Assembly (NCBI GenBank): GCA_014898425.1
Contig: RCSZ01000005.1
Location: 186,001 to 250,000 of the forward strand
Length of the DNA stretch: 64,000 bases
Source: Botryotinia globosa
Taxonomy: Eukaryota > Ascomycota > Leotiomycetes > Helotiales > Sclerotiniaceae
Direction of reading: 5' to 3'
The notes under the pieces were generated by a model. It had not been told where the DNA came from, made no database searches, and saw only the letters and a program-made list of their open reading frames with translations. Below are positions 1 to 13,237 of this stretch, piece after piece (the first letter of the stretch is position 1; each line of letters opens with the position of its first letter). The translations under genes were made by a program, and so were the position numbers.

Positions 1-1
1 G

Positions 2-112
2 AGTCCGCCCGAAGACGAGAGAATTGTGGAGATGCTGAGGGAGGAAGAGAGATTGCATGACAGCTATTCTGTTTCTGTTGGGGGTGCGGAGATGGGAGTT
101 TCGGTGGGGTAA
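2..112 (+). CDS. C-terminal fragment of a gene cut by the left window edge
   Basis: An open frame runs from the window edge to a TAA at 110-112. It encodes about 36 residues rich in Glu and Arg (beginning SPPEDERIVEML) and ending in a Gly/Val-rich tail. Its acidic, coil-like start looks like protein, but the piece is too short to name. It would converge on the OHCU decarboxylase gene that follows on the other strand. Confidence 0.4.
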   Translation, partial: SPPEDERIVEMLREEERLHDSYSVSVGGAEMGVSVG

Positions 113-446
113 CTGGCTGTGAGATGAAGAAACTCGATAATCGAGTGGAATTGACAATGGAGGCAATCTCAGAGGGAGAATTGGGAACTATCTACTATGG
201 TAGATGAGATTCTCTGCCGGGCCTCTGCAGAGGTCCTCAAACTTAACTTGAAAGCTACACAAAACGCTTTGGGGGTGGGGCTGATCGGCGTAATGGCATC
301 TGCATGGGTATGTGTTCACGAGTATCCAAAAACGCATCGACGCATAAATAGTTGGATTTATTGGAGTTCGAGTGTTTTCATAATGCTTTTTGTAGCTTGG
401 TGGCGCGGTCTACTGCAATATCACACATAGCCTGCATTGGAGTTAG
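113..446. other. Intergenic, convergent 3' ends
   Basis: This stretch lies between the left-edge gene fragment and the OHCU decarboxylase stop. A 77-codon open frame (197-430, +) has two hydrophobic stretches but no recognisable family. I treat it as 3' flanking DNA. Confidence 0.4.
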
Positions 447-1026
447 CTATGAAAAAAACATGATTAAATCTCGAATACGGCGCACCTGAATAGCCTCTTT
501 CCTCTCGAGTCCAATATCTCCTCTTGATATCCTTCTTCTCATATCTTCAAAAATGATAGGTCTTGATCTTCCATTTACAAAGACACTAACATCATGGTTA
601 GCACTCGCTCGTCCACTACAGGAGATAGGCATGTTCATACACATATCTCAAGCCTGGAAAAGTCTTCTCATATTCTTCATTCAGAGCTTTTAACTTTTCA
701 GCTTCTTCTGTAGGTCCAGTATTCAATTGCGCTTGTTCGGCTTTAGATTGTACACTTTCAACTTTCTTCTCGCCTAATCTAGGATGGGAACCAAGAATCT
801 TGTCTAGCCACTCTCTATCACTTGGTAATGTACTTTCTGACAAATCAACAAGTTGGGTACCGACACTTGCGATAAGATCATTGTACGACTCGAAAGTTGT
901 TGTATGAAGTAAATCCATAGAGAGTGTATGGAGAGCAGTACATGGCTCGAATAGGGCGTCGAGGACACCGGATCTTTCAACAGTGGATAGGGAGGGAATT
1001 CCAGCGATTGAAGGTATTGAAGTCAT
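447..1026 (-). CDS. 2-oxo-4-hydroxy-4-carboxy-5-ureidoimidazoline (OHCU) decarboxylase
   Basis: OHCU decarboxylase performs the last step of urate oxidation to S-allantoin. Exons on the minus strand are 641-1026 and 585-447, giving 174 residues. The intron (586-640) has a GTATGA donor, a GCTAAC branch-like site and a TTAG acceptor. Splicing restores the family run RYVVFVNGR, which the unspliced frame loses. The active-site signature SHPRLG has its catalytic His at residue 81. The second conserved block, NEEYEKTFPG, sits just before the intron. The start at MTSIPS was chosen because the upstream 35 in-frame codons have no family character and lie in the promoter shared with PRP19. The C-terminus (MFFS) has no PTS1 peroxisomal signal. 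The family assignment is firm; the exact C-terminus is less certain. Confidence 0.88.
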
Positions 1027-1353
1027 TGTTTCTGATATACCTAGGTAGAAAAGCTCTTGGGAAGAATGAGAAGAATCGATGGACAAATGTTTATATATTT
1101 CGAAAATACATATAAAATACCCAATAAGCATTTAATAATGAGTATTACTCCATATATCCCAAAGTGTGATGAAGTCACTTATAAGGACATGAAATTCCCC
1201 ACACAAGGCCGGCGCCGGGAGCTTCAAACCCACGAACTAAGCCGTAGATAGATTAGCGTCATTATGGATTGATCGCGACCTCAAAATATCTTTTTATTTG
1301 TCGGATCACGGCGCGAGTTTAGAGCTTCAAATCTCATATCAACGCGAATCAAT
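1027..1353. promoter_or_regulatory. Shared divergent promoter of OHCU decarboxylase and PRP19
   Basis: The two start codons are 327 bp apart and point away from each other, so both core promoters and 5' leaders must lie here. The interval holds a GC-rich run near 1208-1220 (GCCGGCGCC) and an AGATAG GATA-like site near 1246. No clear TATA box was found for PRP19. Confidence 0.55.
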
Positions 1354-3006
1354 ATGTTGTGCTCAAGTAAGTTTCGAAAGCTCCCGGAACTTGTTTGGTA
1401 CTTGCCATTGACATCTTATAGTATCTGGAGAAGCTCCACAGCATCCAGTTGCTTCATCGAAATCAGGTAAGTTGTGTAAACAAGGTATCTATTCAGTGAG
1501 CTTAAGAATAACAGATCTCAGGCAACGTTTTCGAAAAACGACTTATCGAATCATATATCTCTGAGAACCATAAGGATCCAGTTACGGGAGAAGACCTCGA
1601 AATCGCAGATCTAATCGACCTCAAATCCGCCAAAATTGTCACTCCTAGACCTCCAACCCTCACATCGATTCCTTCTCTCCTTTCCACTTTCCAAAATGAA
1701 TGGGATGCATTAGCATTGGAAAGTTTCACAATAAGACAACAATTACATCAGACGCGACAGGAGCTGTCGACAGCATTGTATCAACATGATGCAGCTGTAA
1801 GAGTTATTGCGCGGTTGACAAAGGAGAGAGACGAGGCTAGAGATGCGTTGAGCAAGGTTTCAATTGGTGCAGGAAATGCAGGAAATGGCGACGCTATGCA
1901 GGTTGATACTCAAGGCCTTCCAGAAAATTTGGCGAATCTGGTTGATACTACACAAGCCGAGTACGAGACTTGACGAGGCCCGAGTTATGAATTCGATTGC
2001 TAACGAAGATACAGACTTTCCAAAAGCCGCCGAAAGCGACCTGTTCCAAAAGGATGGGCTACCACTGAAGATATTGGCCAATTTACGATTACTTCTACTT
2101 CAGAACCTTTATACCCTGGGTGTGTTTCACTTGCCCAGACCGAAGATCAGTTAATTGTTGGTGGATCGAAAGGAGAGGCAGGTATCTATTCTTTGGCTGA
2201 ACAGAAGATTGTAAAGTCATTTGAAGCCGGAGGACCAGTCACGGGAGCTGCTTTCTATAAAAGTACACCTGTTGTGTCTACTGCAAAGGGAGAGGTGAAA
2301 GTGTTTGGAGATGAGGAGCACATATTTACATCGCATGCTGGATCGGTAAATGCTCTTGCATTACATCCAAGTGGTGAAATTTTAGCATCTGTTGGTATCG
2401 ACAAGAGCTTTGTTTTCTATGATTTGGCCGAGAAAGCGGCAATCACACAGATTTATGCAGATTCAGGTATGTCAATTGTGTGAATAAGAACCTGTCTGGC
2501 GCCAGCCTCGTTAACAACTTCTAGAACTTAAAACTGCAGCTTTCCATCCAGATGGTCATCTCTTTGCAGCTGGCGGCGCTGATGGACAGATTAAGTTATT
2601 CCATGTCAAGACAGGAGAAAGCGCTGGGGTAAATTTCGAGATTGACGGACCAGTTCAGGATGTCGCCTTTTCTGAAAACGGTATATGGTTTGCGGCAGTT
2701 GCCAAAGGATCTACCAGTGTTGTAATTTTCGATATCCGAAAAGAAGGAAAGGCTGCAGAGGCGAAGATTCTAGAAATCGGTGGACCAGTCGATGCTATCC
2801 AATGGGATTACACTGGTCAATTTTTGGCAGCTTCCGGACCAAGAGGGCTTACCATCTCCCAATACACCAAATCTACGAAATCCTGGTCGGACGCTTTGAG
2901 CGTAGCTGTTCCAGCAACTGCAGTACAATGGGGTGAGGAAGCGAAGAGTTTGATCACTGTTGATAGTGAAGGGGTTGTGAATGTCCTTGGTGTAGCGCCT
3001 GCATAA
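1354..3006 (+). CDS. PRP19: Pre-mRNA-processing factor 19, U-box E3 ubiquitin ligase
   Basis: Prp19 is the scaffold and ubiquitin ligase of the NTC/Prp19 complex, which stabilises the active spliceosome in the nucleus. Five exons (1354-1366, 1422-1466, 1522-1960, 2015-2466, 2525-3006) give 476 residues, close to the usual fungal length. The N-terminus (MLCSISGEAP, then SGNVFEKRLIE and DPVTGEDL) is the zinc-free U-box. Residues about 70-130 (RQQLHQTRQELSTALYQHDA) form the tetramerising coiled coil. From about residue 200 there are seven-blade WD40 repeats ending in DSEGVVNVLGVAPA. The first coding exon is only 13 nt. Every intron is GT-AG and each join restores the expected family sequence (for example QAELSKSRRKRPVP). 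It is divergent from OHCU decarboxylase. Confidence 0.96.
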
Positions 3007-4043
3007 CAGAATTTGCATGATAGGGGGTCAAAGGAAACAGCAATGGGATGTGAATATCATGGAGTTTGGTGATTCGAAGATGTGAAATGGAATAAGATTT
3101 AGGGATAGGGTCCTTTTTCGCATGTTACTGTAATGTTAGGGGAGCAGCATCTTTGGGATGCCGAAAATGAACAATATTGGCGGCACAGACCAGCCAGCAC
3201 TGAAACAAGAACACGAGAGTCTCAGGTTGATAAAGTGGTGAAATACTCCGTAGAGAAATGATAGTAATACGTTGTTAAACTATCTTGAGACGTGATGGGA
3301 ATTGAGATTGAATAGTGAATACAATTCGAATTTGTATTTATTGTTGTATCGTATTGCACTGAATGCTTGCAGCAGGCGTACATTGATGAAGGGTCTTCCG
3401 AGGTTGGACATTGTAAATATATATCTAGACGCAGTATCTCCATTTATACTCCAAGTGGCAACTAGGTAAAGAATTTCAATTCGGAACAAAGATTATAAAT
3501 CACCTGGGCGTAAATTCTTTCACAAACTCTACTTCACTCCATATATGACTCTGGTTCAATTATGAAATGTAATAGGTAATACTTATTACACCCAGTACAT
3601 AGTATTAGTACGGTAGATTGCGTTCGCTCGTTCGCTCGTTCGCTTACTCATATCAGTTTTTCATAATCGTCACTAGTTCTATTATATCAAATTGGGTCCG
3701 TCCGACTGGAACAACTTCGACTTCTTATTGCAACAACACACAACACCCCCACCACAAAACAGACACATTCGATCGCCTACATACCATCGACTTATTCAGC
3801 AAAAGGATCTTCGTTCGCCTGCTGATATTTGTCAAGAGTTGTTACTTTCCTTTGCAATTCATAAAAGTAATCAAAACTCCGAGCGCATATACTGGTGAGT
3901 TCTATCAGCCATGGAGAATGAATGGTTAGGAAGTCGGGAAAGTCGTAAGGTAGGAAGCAAATGTTTACTTTTTTCTTTGAATAAAAGGTATATTGGGTTG
4001 GTTCTTTCTTTACTAATTCTGTTTGAAGCGATCTCTTGCAGAG
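3007..4043. other. Intergenic, with 5' leader and leader intron of the RING gene
   Basis: This region holds the PRP19 3' flank and the promoter of the next gene. A likely 5'-UTR intron spans 3895-4041, with GTGAGT donor and a CTCTTGCAG acceptor two bases before the ATG. The leader upstream of it (about 3650-3894) is CA-rich. No coding gene is seen. Confidence 0.55.
3621..3644 (+). repeat. 8-bp tandem repeat (CGTTCGCT)3
   Basis: Three perfect copies of CGTTCGCT stand in the promoter or leader region of the RING/SIM gene. Confidence 0.9.
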
Positions 4044-5361
4044 ATGTCCCAATCACATCCAAGAATTTCATCGTCACCAGAATTGTTTCGAGAAAGTACC
4101 TCCTCGAACTTGGGTAACTCCTCTTCAAGAATTGCACCACCTAATGTCGCCACATCCCCTCTCCGAGAACGACAAAGACGTAGATCACCAAATCCCAATA
4201 ATAACTCTGGACAATCTAGTCTGCGCAGTCGGCGTGCCGGTGGACATACTCAACCAGCAGGGGAAGTCGGAACAATGGAAGCATCATCTCGGCGCCACCG
4301 CCCGGTAGTAAACTCAGAAAATGTTATTGATTTAACATCCGATCAAGATGACGATCCTTCACCACAAGCTCGAATTAATCCTGCAGTTGTTCGTAGAGCT
4401 GCCAACAGTCGACGACACAACACACCCTCACCCTCACCCTCCGGTTCGCCTTTTCCTGCAGGCCATATGTCCGCTCATAATCGAAATCCTACTGCCTCGA
4501 GACCACCACCGAGATTAGGGAGAAGTGAAGCAAGATTAGAGCAGTTTGTGGATCTCACAGGAGATGACGACGATGATGAGGATGACACTATTATCATAAC
4601 TCATTCTCGAGAACGTTCTGTACCTCTACCTCCCCGTGCCCCACCACTACCACCAATACATGCTAGACTTGGAGTTTTTGAACGTTTGCAGAGACAGAGA
4701 AATGGAAGAGCTACCCCGCCTGGATTTGTAGCCGGTCATTACGGTGGCAATCCAATGAGTCCCCAAAGACCAACGCCAGCAGGCCCCAATGGTGAGCTTG
4801 CGTTTGGTGGACTGAGAAATATGTACGACAACGGTGCGGGTATTATCATGGACGTCCATAATTTTTTGGGTTTGGGGGGTCGAGATGTAGGAGTTCATTT
4901 ATTTGCAGATTTCCCAGCTATGCCAAACGGTATGGATTATGGAAGAGTGGCTTTACAAGAGAATAAACCCGAACATGTTGCGCCTCCAGCAGTTCCCGCA
5001 GGATTTACGAGGTCTCCCACGGAGAGTGATACTGCGATTTGCCCGAGTTGCGAAGAAGAGTTGATTCATAAAAAAGACGGCGAGGAGCCAGTAGCAAAGA
5101 AATCTCGTGGGGCACCGAGTAAAAAGGATAGAGAAGAGCATCCTTTCTGGGTCGTGAAGGATTGTGGTCATGTAAGTTCGATTCATTCCACTTCTATCTA
5201 CCATCATTAACATCGACTAGGTTTTCTGCAATAAGTGTTTTCAAAACCGCACAAACGACAAAATATCCTCCTTTCGCGGAGCCAAGACAGTTCTTTGCGC
5301 AGTTGATGAATGCGAATCAATTGTTAAAAACAAGGATAGATGGGTGGGCATTTTCTTGTAA
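4044..5361 (+). CDS. RING-finger protein with two SIM-like motifs, candidate SUMO-targeted ubiquitin ligase
   Basis: The exons 4044-5171 and 5221-5361 give 422 residues. The N-terminal 330 residues are disordered and rich in Arg, Ser and Pro. They carry two SUMO-interaction-like cores next to acidic runs: VIDLTSDQDDD (about residue 94) and FVDLTGDDDDDED (about 168). The RING lies at the extreme C-terminus: CPSC at about 333, then CGHVFCNKC across the splice junction, then a final Cys pair in CAVDEC. The spacing is loose (37 residues between the first pair and CGH), as in Slx8/Rfp-type proteins. The intron 5172-5220 (GTAAGT...ACTAG) must be removed to complete the RING. A nuclear E3 acting on SUMOylated targets is inferred from SIMs plus RING. 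A plain RING protein of other function is possible. Confidence 0.75.
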
Positions 5362-8294
5362 CTTCACAATTTCGAGCATACAATTCTAGGATGCTCGGCA
5401 GTCTCAATCTTTTTTCTCTTCTTTGTGCCCAAATCAATAGGATACTATTTCACGAATCATCATCATACGATTTCCCTAGTTTTAAGGAGTTTTCGCATCA
5501 TTGGTATCATTTACAGGATGGAGTACAAGGGCACTGGTATGAATTCCAGTTGATTAACATAGGGCGGGCTTGGGCATGGCTTATATTATTGTGTTCTCCA
5601 CACCGGGGCGTTTTCGAGGGGAAGGGAAGGGGCGGAATGGGAAAGAAAGGGAGTAATTTCAAGTGCATAGACGGAGGAATCTATGTCCTTGAGACTCGGA
5701 AAATTAATGGAAAATAATGTCAGCTGGGGTTTGTGGGGTGGGTGGAGGAATTGAGCAAGTGAATAGGAAATATGCTCTGATATACCAGCGACGAAACACT
5801 AGTAGGTATCTCGCATTTTCTTTTCTTCTGGTGACAGCGGGGGAAGCATGTATATTAAAAGGGCAGCATAGCGAATACAAAGTCATTGCGTTAGCATATT
5901 TGAAATGGTTACGTTTTGTGGTTATATTTTGAGGGGCTGTGAGCCTGAGTGATGTAATATAAATGATCTTGGTGAAGAGAAAGCGGCTGGAAAGAAGCGG
6001 GAGAGTAGGAGGAGAGTGAGGATGCTGGAAATGATGGAAGGGAAGGGAGTGGGTTGAAAATGCGTGGTATTAATCTGCTCTTCTGCATTATGTCTACTGG
6101 TGTGTCTATCTATCTGGTAATCCTTCTTCTCTATTCCCTAACAACCCATTTTTCCACCCGGAAGCCTTCCTTCTTCCCTCTTTCTTTAATGGTATTCCAT
6201 GATTCTTCATGATGATCTGCCTAAATACCCAGGTATGTAACATGCCTCGCAATGATTCCTTATCATTCTTGCTTTTCTTTCCTGCCGTTAGTATTTTCTG
6301 TAATGGTTTGTATAGTCTACCTCCTGTGCTTGGATCCGAAACTCAGGTGCATAGATGAAGGTCTCTGAGGTAAGAAGTGCTCCCAGTGGGTATGCACAGA
6401 GGATTGGAAGAACGCCAGAAGAGATAGTGGATAGGACGATGAACTGGGATATTGAAATGGAGCATTTGAATTGGATATGGGGGGACTGTATTTTTGTATA
6501 TTCTGGGCCGGCAGGAGAGCTTTACGGGTTATGGTTTTCAGGAAGAGGCGAACGGGGATGGGGATGGGGACGGAGACGTATGTAAGTAAGTGTGTTGTAT
6601 CATGATCTAGGTCTTTTCCATGAATTGCTTGATGATATCCCGATTCAAATCTCAATCTCAAATATCTAGATTTATTGCATAACTAATCCCTCCGAGGTAC
6701 AAGTTTGAAAGAGAATGTTCCTCAGAAGTATAGGTAGGAGGTACCTAGAGTATGGTTTCAACGATGCGTCTGTTATTTTGAATATCATTGCTGGATACAC
6801 ATACACTAGCTACATATCCCAGTTATATTTTTCAGGACTAATGGGAACAAGTTTGCTGTACTCTTTCTATTTATGACTCTCAACATATAGTGCATCCTGA
6901 CAAGCATTGTCACGGGCGTCCAGAAAGTGAGCATATCAGAAATAATCTACGCGGTAGTCTCTAGTAGCACAAATTCGTTTGTATCTTACTACTCGTATCA
7001 TGTAATCCCTCCAATTACATTCTACACGTTTGAAGAAATGAGTTTGTTGCACATCTATACCCCTTATATGCAAAGTACTAGGTAGTTCCTGACAGGGATT
7101 CTGAAAAGCGTGCCAAAGGAATGGAAGTGCTAGAGATATTCTAGGTAGTAGTGTCTGTTAGGTCGAAATTTGTCCATTCCACGTGGCATCTGCGGGGATA
7201 CTGATTTACCCGGCAGATCTCGATTCGAGCTACTCCTTGGCTGATATCTCTGGTGCGTGTGAAATCGAATGTCAGTCTGCACTGTCGCATTTCTCCAGGC
7301 TCGGTGATAGGATCACCTTCTTAGTTCATTTTTCATCCGCGTGGTAGAAGATGAAGTAGGTTGGAATTGGCGCAGATATGGGTGTCCAGATATTCCCGCT
7401 GTCGTTTCGAATTCCGTTCCTTCTGCTATGTTGTTGGATGGGAAATGGGGAAATGGAGAATAGGGGTGTGGTGGTTGTTGATCTGTTCACTCTCGCTCAT
7501 GAGGGATATAGGTTGAAGGAGGGATTCTTCAAATTGTTATCTTGTACTATTGTGTTTTTGAAATATTCTTTACATACTCGCTAGGTAGTCGTCGCATGCT
7601 AGATATCTCTCATTCTCTATGCTATCGAACAATTGGGTCGCGGTATCAATTTACCACTGTGCCCACTCTCCATTCCGCAACCCCTAGAAACAAAGATGGG
7701 GCTTGTAGGTTTTCATCCGCGGGTGGACAATAGGTAAATATCTCCAACTAGATCTTCTATAGTTGGCCATACTTCCTTCATTTACAATATCCAACCTTTT
7801 GTAAGGGTAGTACAACAATGAAAGGATCTCGGGTAAGACCAAAAGTATAGTTTCTTACCTAGAGATATGATGTTCGTTGGATGAAGAATCAGTGTCAAAT
7901 TTGATCTGGACTTTGCGAGAAAGAAGAATTGGTGTGAAAGTGATTGGAGGATGAAAGCTGCCGACTTGAGAGGCATTTCACAAGTAGGCAAGTGAGTTGA
8001 AAAAGTGTATCAAGCATGCGGACTCGAGCCATGAGAAATGGAGAAATAGAAGATCATACACAATGAGATGATATATGAGTTATCGCTTCTACCAGTATCA
8101 TGCTTACAAAATCAACAATTTCATTTCGTCTAGTAATGACAGGTACCCGAAAGCGAAGATGCAATACTTCTCCGCGGGCCCGTAGTCAGCCATGTCAAAC
8201 TATTGTAATCTTATAGAAGACTTTGGTACGAGAATCAAAGCAACATTATGGTAGTAAGACTTTCCTTGATGGGAAGATATCTTACATTACATTT

Positions 8295-8318
8295 GCAGAT
8301 GTGCAGATGTGCAGATGT
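8295..8318 (+). repeat. 8-bp tandem repeat (GCAGATGT)3
   Basis: Three perfect copies of GCAGATGT lie within the gene desert. Confidence 0.9.
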
Positions 8319-8802
8319 GCAGGTATCGTCTCGTCACCAGTAGACTACGCAGAGAGCGTTGTAAGACTGTCTCCTCTCTATCTTTATAATCCATCGATTC
8401 TCAGTCTAGGAATTCTGTAAACAGACTTCCCTGATACCAGCACAAGGAGTAGCAACAACGTACTTTCAACCGCAAAGTAAGCTAACCTGTGGAAATATAG
8501 AAACTGCAAAGATCATCGGTCCCCGAAAACTATCGACATGCACCGATCGACATATCCACGCGTATCAACGCCGATCGCTTCGGCATGGAGAGAATGATGC
8601 AGCCGCGCCTGCGAACGAGTTCCTAACTTGTAATTGGCATACGGACCCTGAGTTTTCCGTGCGGTAAGATAAGCGGCGCTCAGTGTCTCGAGATGCGAGT
8701 CTTGATGGGATGGGCGATGCTGCCGGTCTGGTGGTGGATGGATATAGACTTGAAATGGGTGAGAGAACTATCTGGATAGTTGACGATGCAGATCAGAGTG
8801 AA

Positions 8803-8832
8803 CGGATGGATGGATGGATGAATGAATGAATG
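8803..8832 (+). repeat. Tetranucleotide repeat (GGAT)n passing into (GAAT)n
   Basis: About four to five GGAT units are followed directly by about three AATG units, a compound microsatellite. Confidence 0.85.
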
Positions 8833-11800
8833 GTATTACGACATGAAATGAGATCAGGCATGAAAGGTTGTGATTCTGAATGATACATGTTCCGTACCAT
8901 ACCACATCGTTTACATAATGTGATGGTATAGTATACTGTGTAAATTTATAAGAAGAATGCCGAATGCGCGCTTATTCCTACTTTGGATTGCAAGAATTTT
9001 GTTTAATTTGATCTAATTTTCGTCACTGAACGATTCATTGTACAAGAAAGGAGAACAGAGCAGAGCATTGATGCTCGCCACTCACTAGGATGTAATTGTA
9101 AATCCAGTGAGTAATTGAGACTATGCTTCTGGATCGTATTCTGCGCAGACTTCTTCGCAGGGGGAGGATATCTAGACATGTACGAGTTTTGCTTCCAATA
9201 CCTACCGATACCAATATCAATCAATAATGATAATGATAAATAGTGATAAATAATAATAGATAATGCGCCACGGAACCTAAGATGCGGTTAGTTAGTTCAT
9301 CGTCGTATGTACACTTACAAACTTCATAAAGGCCACTACTGATGTATTGAACGCAGATCTTGATGTGATCGACACGAGTTTTCGAATTCTGCAATTCCAA
9401 AACAGGAAAAGAAAGACAGGATACTTACTTCCTTCGTGGATTTAGTAAGCGAGTTTTAGCAAGCTACTTTTATCCTAGAATGGTAATGTATCTCGTACTC
9501 GATAAGATTCGGCGGGTTAGGTCGCCGCCGTAGACACTCGAGAGTTGGTGTGAGTATATTGAAATTCCCACCCCAGACTACTCATCGAAGCCAATACTTG
9601 TTTCAGTATTTAACAAGTCGTCTCTATTGCATCCATTCCTTACACAAGACTCCCACGAACCAATTCTCCAAAATTCGGCATTATGTATGTTTTCCAAAGT
9701 CCGACGAAAGGATCGTAGTGTGAACCCACTATTTGGGATAGCCAAGCTTTGGATATATCCCGAACAAACTACAAGCCACAGCTAACGTTTGTATTAGCAG
9801 AAAAGGAGGCATGAGATGAATTGGGGGTCTGATTCCTTCACGCCATTGCTTCTTAGTGGGAGAATTGAGTAGTGCAGGCTGTAGCTTGACACCAATATGC
9901 ATCTTGACGTTTTGAAAAATACTCGCATGCGGGCTGCATTTGTATATCCTATGGCATCTATCAGACGTGATGGTCAATCTTTCATGATTGGTACATACAC
10001 ACATTTTTGATGGGTTTACTGCAGTGTCACCTCTCTGCATCTCAATTTAAATCTCTGGTACCTTTCTTCCCTTTTTTCTCTCAGAGCCAGACTAGATATA
10101 TGCGCAGGAAGTCAGCAGGTCCTAAAATTAAGTTAAATTCATGCGACGACTAGGGCGCTGAGCAGGGGTGCAGATGTTACTAGCGAAGCTCCCTGGTCGC
10201 ATACCCAGTCCAAATAGACGTGCCGTTTTCCCAAATGGTGATTCTGGGGTAAAGTTGTTGGACGGAGGTGAGGTTCGGCAGCGGATGAATCTCGGATTTG
10301 CGCAGGTAGTTCATGGGGGTTATGTAGGCTTTTATATCGGTGCATGACACTGCGTGGAGGGTGTGATTTTGACTCCTGGCTTGTGGGTGTGAGAGGTAAG
10401 GAAAAGGCACAAGAAATCTAGAAGGGTGAAGATGCAGAAAGCCTTCTTCTGCTAAAGCTTCATACGTACTCTCCACCGTTGCAAGAATGATACACTATGA
10501 GAGGAATCATGAGCTTACCCTTGTGTAATCCATGTTATAGAAATGCAACACAATCGTGAATTCGTAATGGACGGCTGAAGTATGCAGAACCCGGTAAATT
10601 ATGTCTTAGCAATTTCTTACCAACGTCTCAAATGTTCATGGGTATTGAATTAGCAAGTCAAAACAAAGTTTCGGGAATGAAGAGATTGAAGAGTACCATG
10701 AATTTACTTTTGCTGGTTTACTAGGTAGGCATGTATAAAAATGTTTCCCCAGACTTTCGGAAGTATGGGGATTTTGTCTACTCCTGAATTTTAGAACATC
10801 AGAGCTTGGTGGTTGGTTGTTGGTTGTTGGTGTTGGTGTTGTGAAGAATGGTTGTAGTGCTCGTGTATAGTTTCCGTAGCCGAACAGCTCTGTGTCTGTA
10901 CTTACCGAGTTAACTTGAGTAACTGGTAGCACCATCAACATGTCAAGCTATCTAATCCGATCAATTCGTTCCAGTCAAAGTTATCTTGGCACTGCAGGAC
11001 CTAGAATTGATGGAATATGCCGCTCGCCGAGGCTGAGGGTATGCAATTCTTTAGGTCTGGGTTACAAAGGGGAGTTCGTGGGTGTGGGTGGACTGTTAGC
11101 GCATTTTGTCCCAATCAATGAATAGCAGCTGGGTTGGACAGTACTAGGGAGTCACTACCTACATTATATTACATCTGGATATACCTGCACAGTTCGGATA
11201 ACATTAACACTTTGGTTGGTTTCGCTAGAAAATCACTTTTTGAGTTGAACATGTTGACATGTCGTCCCGTCCATTCATTTGCGACGGGGGAATAAGAAAG
11301 CTGGGGAAACAAGGGCAAAATCCATTCTCGATTGTATTTCCAGCAAGGTCTCATGGAATCTGGACTTCTTCCCCAAGTCTCACTAGGGATATTATTCGAT
11401 CAACAAGACAAGGTGTTGCCATGTCTGGTTGAGGGTGGTGGCGGCGTATACCCTCACATATGTCTAACGTCTTCAACTCTTATTTGCATTGCATGGCATT
11501 ACATCCATGGTTAGCATGACATAGGGTAAGTATACTTGACGATTAATATCATTTTGCCGGCTTCCGAGTGGATATCGAGCTTGTTTCCAAGGGAGATCCA
11601 ACAATATCAGGTGAGTATTGAAAGTTTGGGGTGGCGATGGGAAGAACTAGTATGGGCGTTCGTCTATAGAAAATTTTGCCGTTCCGCAACATGGTTTCGA
11701 GATTGATGTTTCCATAGAAATCAATGGAAAACCGAATGAGAAAGTTGAATGTCCAAGAACTTTCCCTGAGCCTTTGTCGTCATACCGGTACGTGAGGTAT

Positions 11801-13237
11801 GCACACACTCAAAATAGGTCTAGATGAAGAAGAACATGGGCAAACTCTACCCACGCACCTGGACAGCTAGTTCTTGTAATACCGCCCTCAATATCTTTAA
11901 AGCATCATTCTGATATCTTATCGTTGTTGGACAAACAAGCTTGGATCACATCATGGTCTTTTGATGATATAGTAATAGGATAGGCTTTTTGATATGTACC
12001 CGTCCGGGGTCTGGAGAAGCACGAGTTGAATGTGTAGGGATGATTGTGGAGATGACGGATCATTGATCGTGTTTCGAAGTAAAATATACGGATCGGTAGA
12101 TTTTGACAGCCTTTTGGGGTATCGTACGTATCGTTGGCTCACTGGTAGTGAGGTGTACAAATGATCGAAATAGATGAAGCTATATTCGACTTGTTCAAGG
12201 CGATGCACCCGTGTGCCCTCATTGGGAAAAGCAGAAGCAGAAGCGGAATTCGTACAGGCTTTTATTGCGAGTGGTACGAGGCATTTTTAATTTCTGCACC
12301 GTGGTTTTTCATCAGCATGTGTGGATTAGGGGCGGATCTCTCGGTTAAGAGCGGCGAGGTGTAATGAAGGATGGTGGAGCCTTGGAAAGAAGTCAAAACG
12401 CACCCGGCACAGGAATGAAATGTAGGTAAAGTTCTGGATATGCTCTTTTTTTGCTTCCGGAGATTCCAGCTCTTGTTTCTGTCATATGTCGTACGATGCA
12501 GGAAGCGAGGAAGTGCCTTGAAGTTGGGTTTAGCTTGCAACTGGATGTCATAATCTAACGGCCCGGTTCACTGATTGATAAATAAACCGATATGTGCGGT
12601 ACGTACTATCTAGGCATTCCGAAACATTCTGGACCATGGAAATCTGGATCCTTTTACGTAGGTAGCTATCTAGATACGATGGATGGTACATGCTACTGCG
12701 GATAGGGTCGATAGTTATGGACTAGCTGTCGTGCTACATGCAGCAGTTTGATGGTTGCGAGCCGAGAGCTAATCGACATCGTTATCGTTACCATTCAGAT
12801 GCGATAGAATGAGTCTGTACGGATGAACAATGAAGAGGCGAACCACTCCCCGGACAATCGAACTAGATCTGGTGGATCATGGATGCATGATTTTTGAGGA
12901 TGAGCAGGATAAACATTGAACGTTTTCATCATCATGCTTCGGTCAAATTGCCGAATTCGTTTACAATCTCCCACCTACCCTTCCTTTCCTTTGTGCCTGT
13001 GCTGCCTCTACATGATGACGGCGATGAAAATGGTATGAATCATTGAGAAATGCTTGGGAAATTTTGATGACGGATGAGGGAAAGAATTCTTTGTATACCA
13101 AGTGACTATGCAGTAATGTAATCGAGTAGAGGATTTGCTCAGGTGGCTGACAGAATCTGCGGTAGCTAGATGGCACAGATGTAGGTAGAGCTTCAATACT
13201 TTGATTTAATGCAGAGGAGCTCTCCTTGAATCGCTTG

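Noticed and set aside
197..430. 77-codon frame with two hydrophobic stretches
   Set aside because: No family resemblance; it lies between two converging 3' ends, with no promoter-like DNA. Kept only as a remark.
5340..5717. 125-codon frame overlapping the end of the RING/SIM gene
   Set aside because: It overlaps the last exon in another frame and then runs into low-complexity G-rich DNA; it fits 3' flank better.
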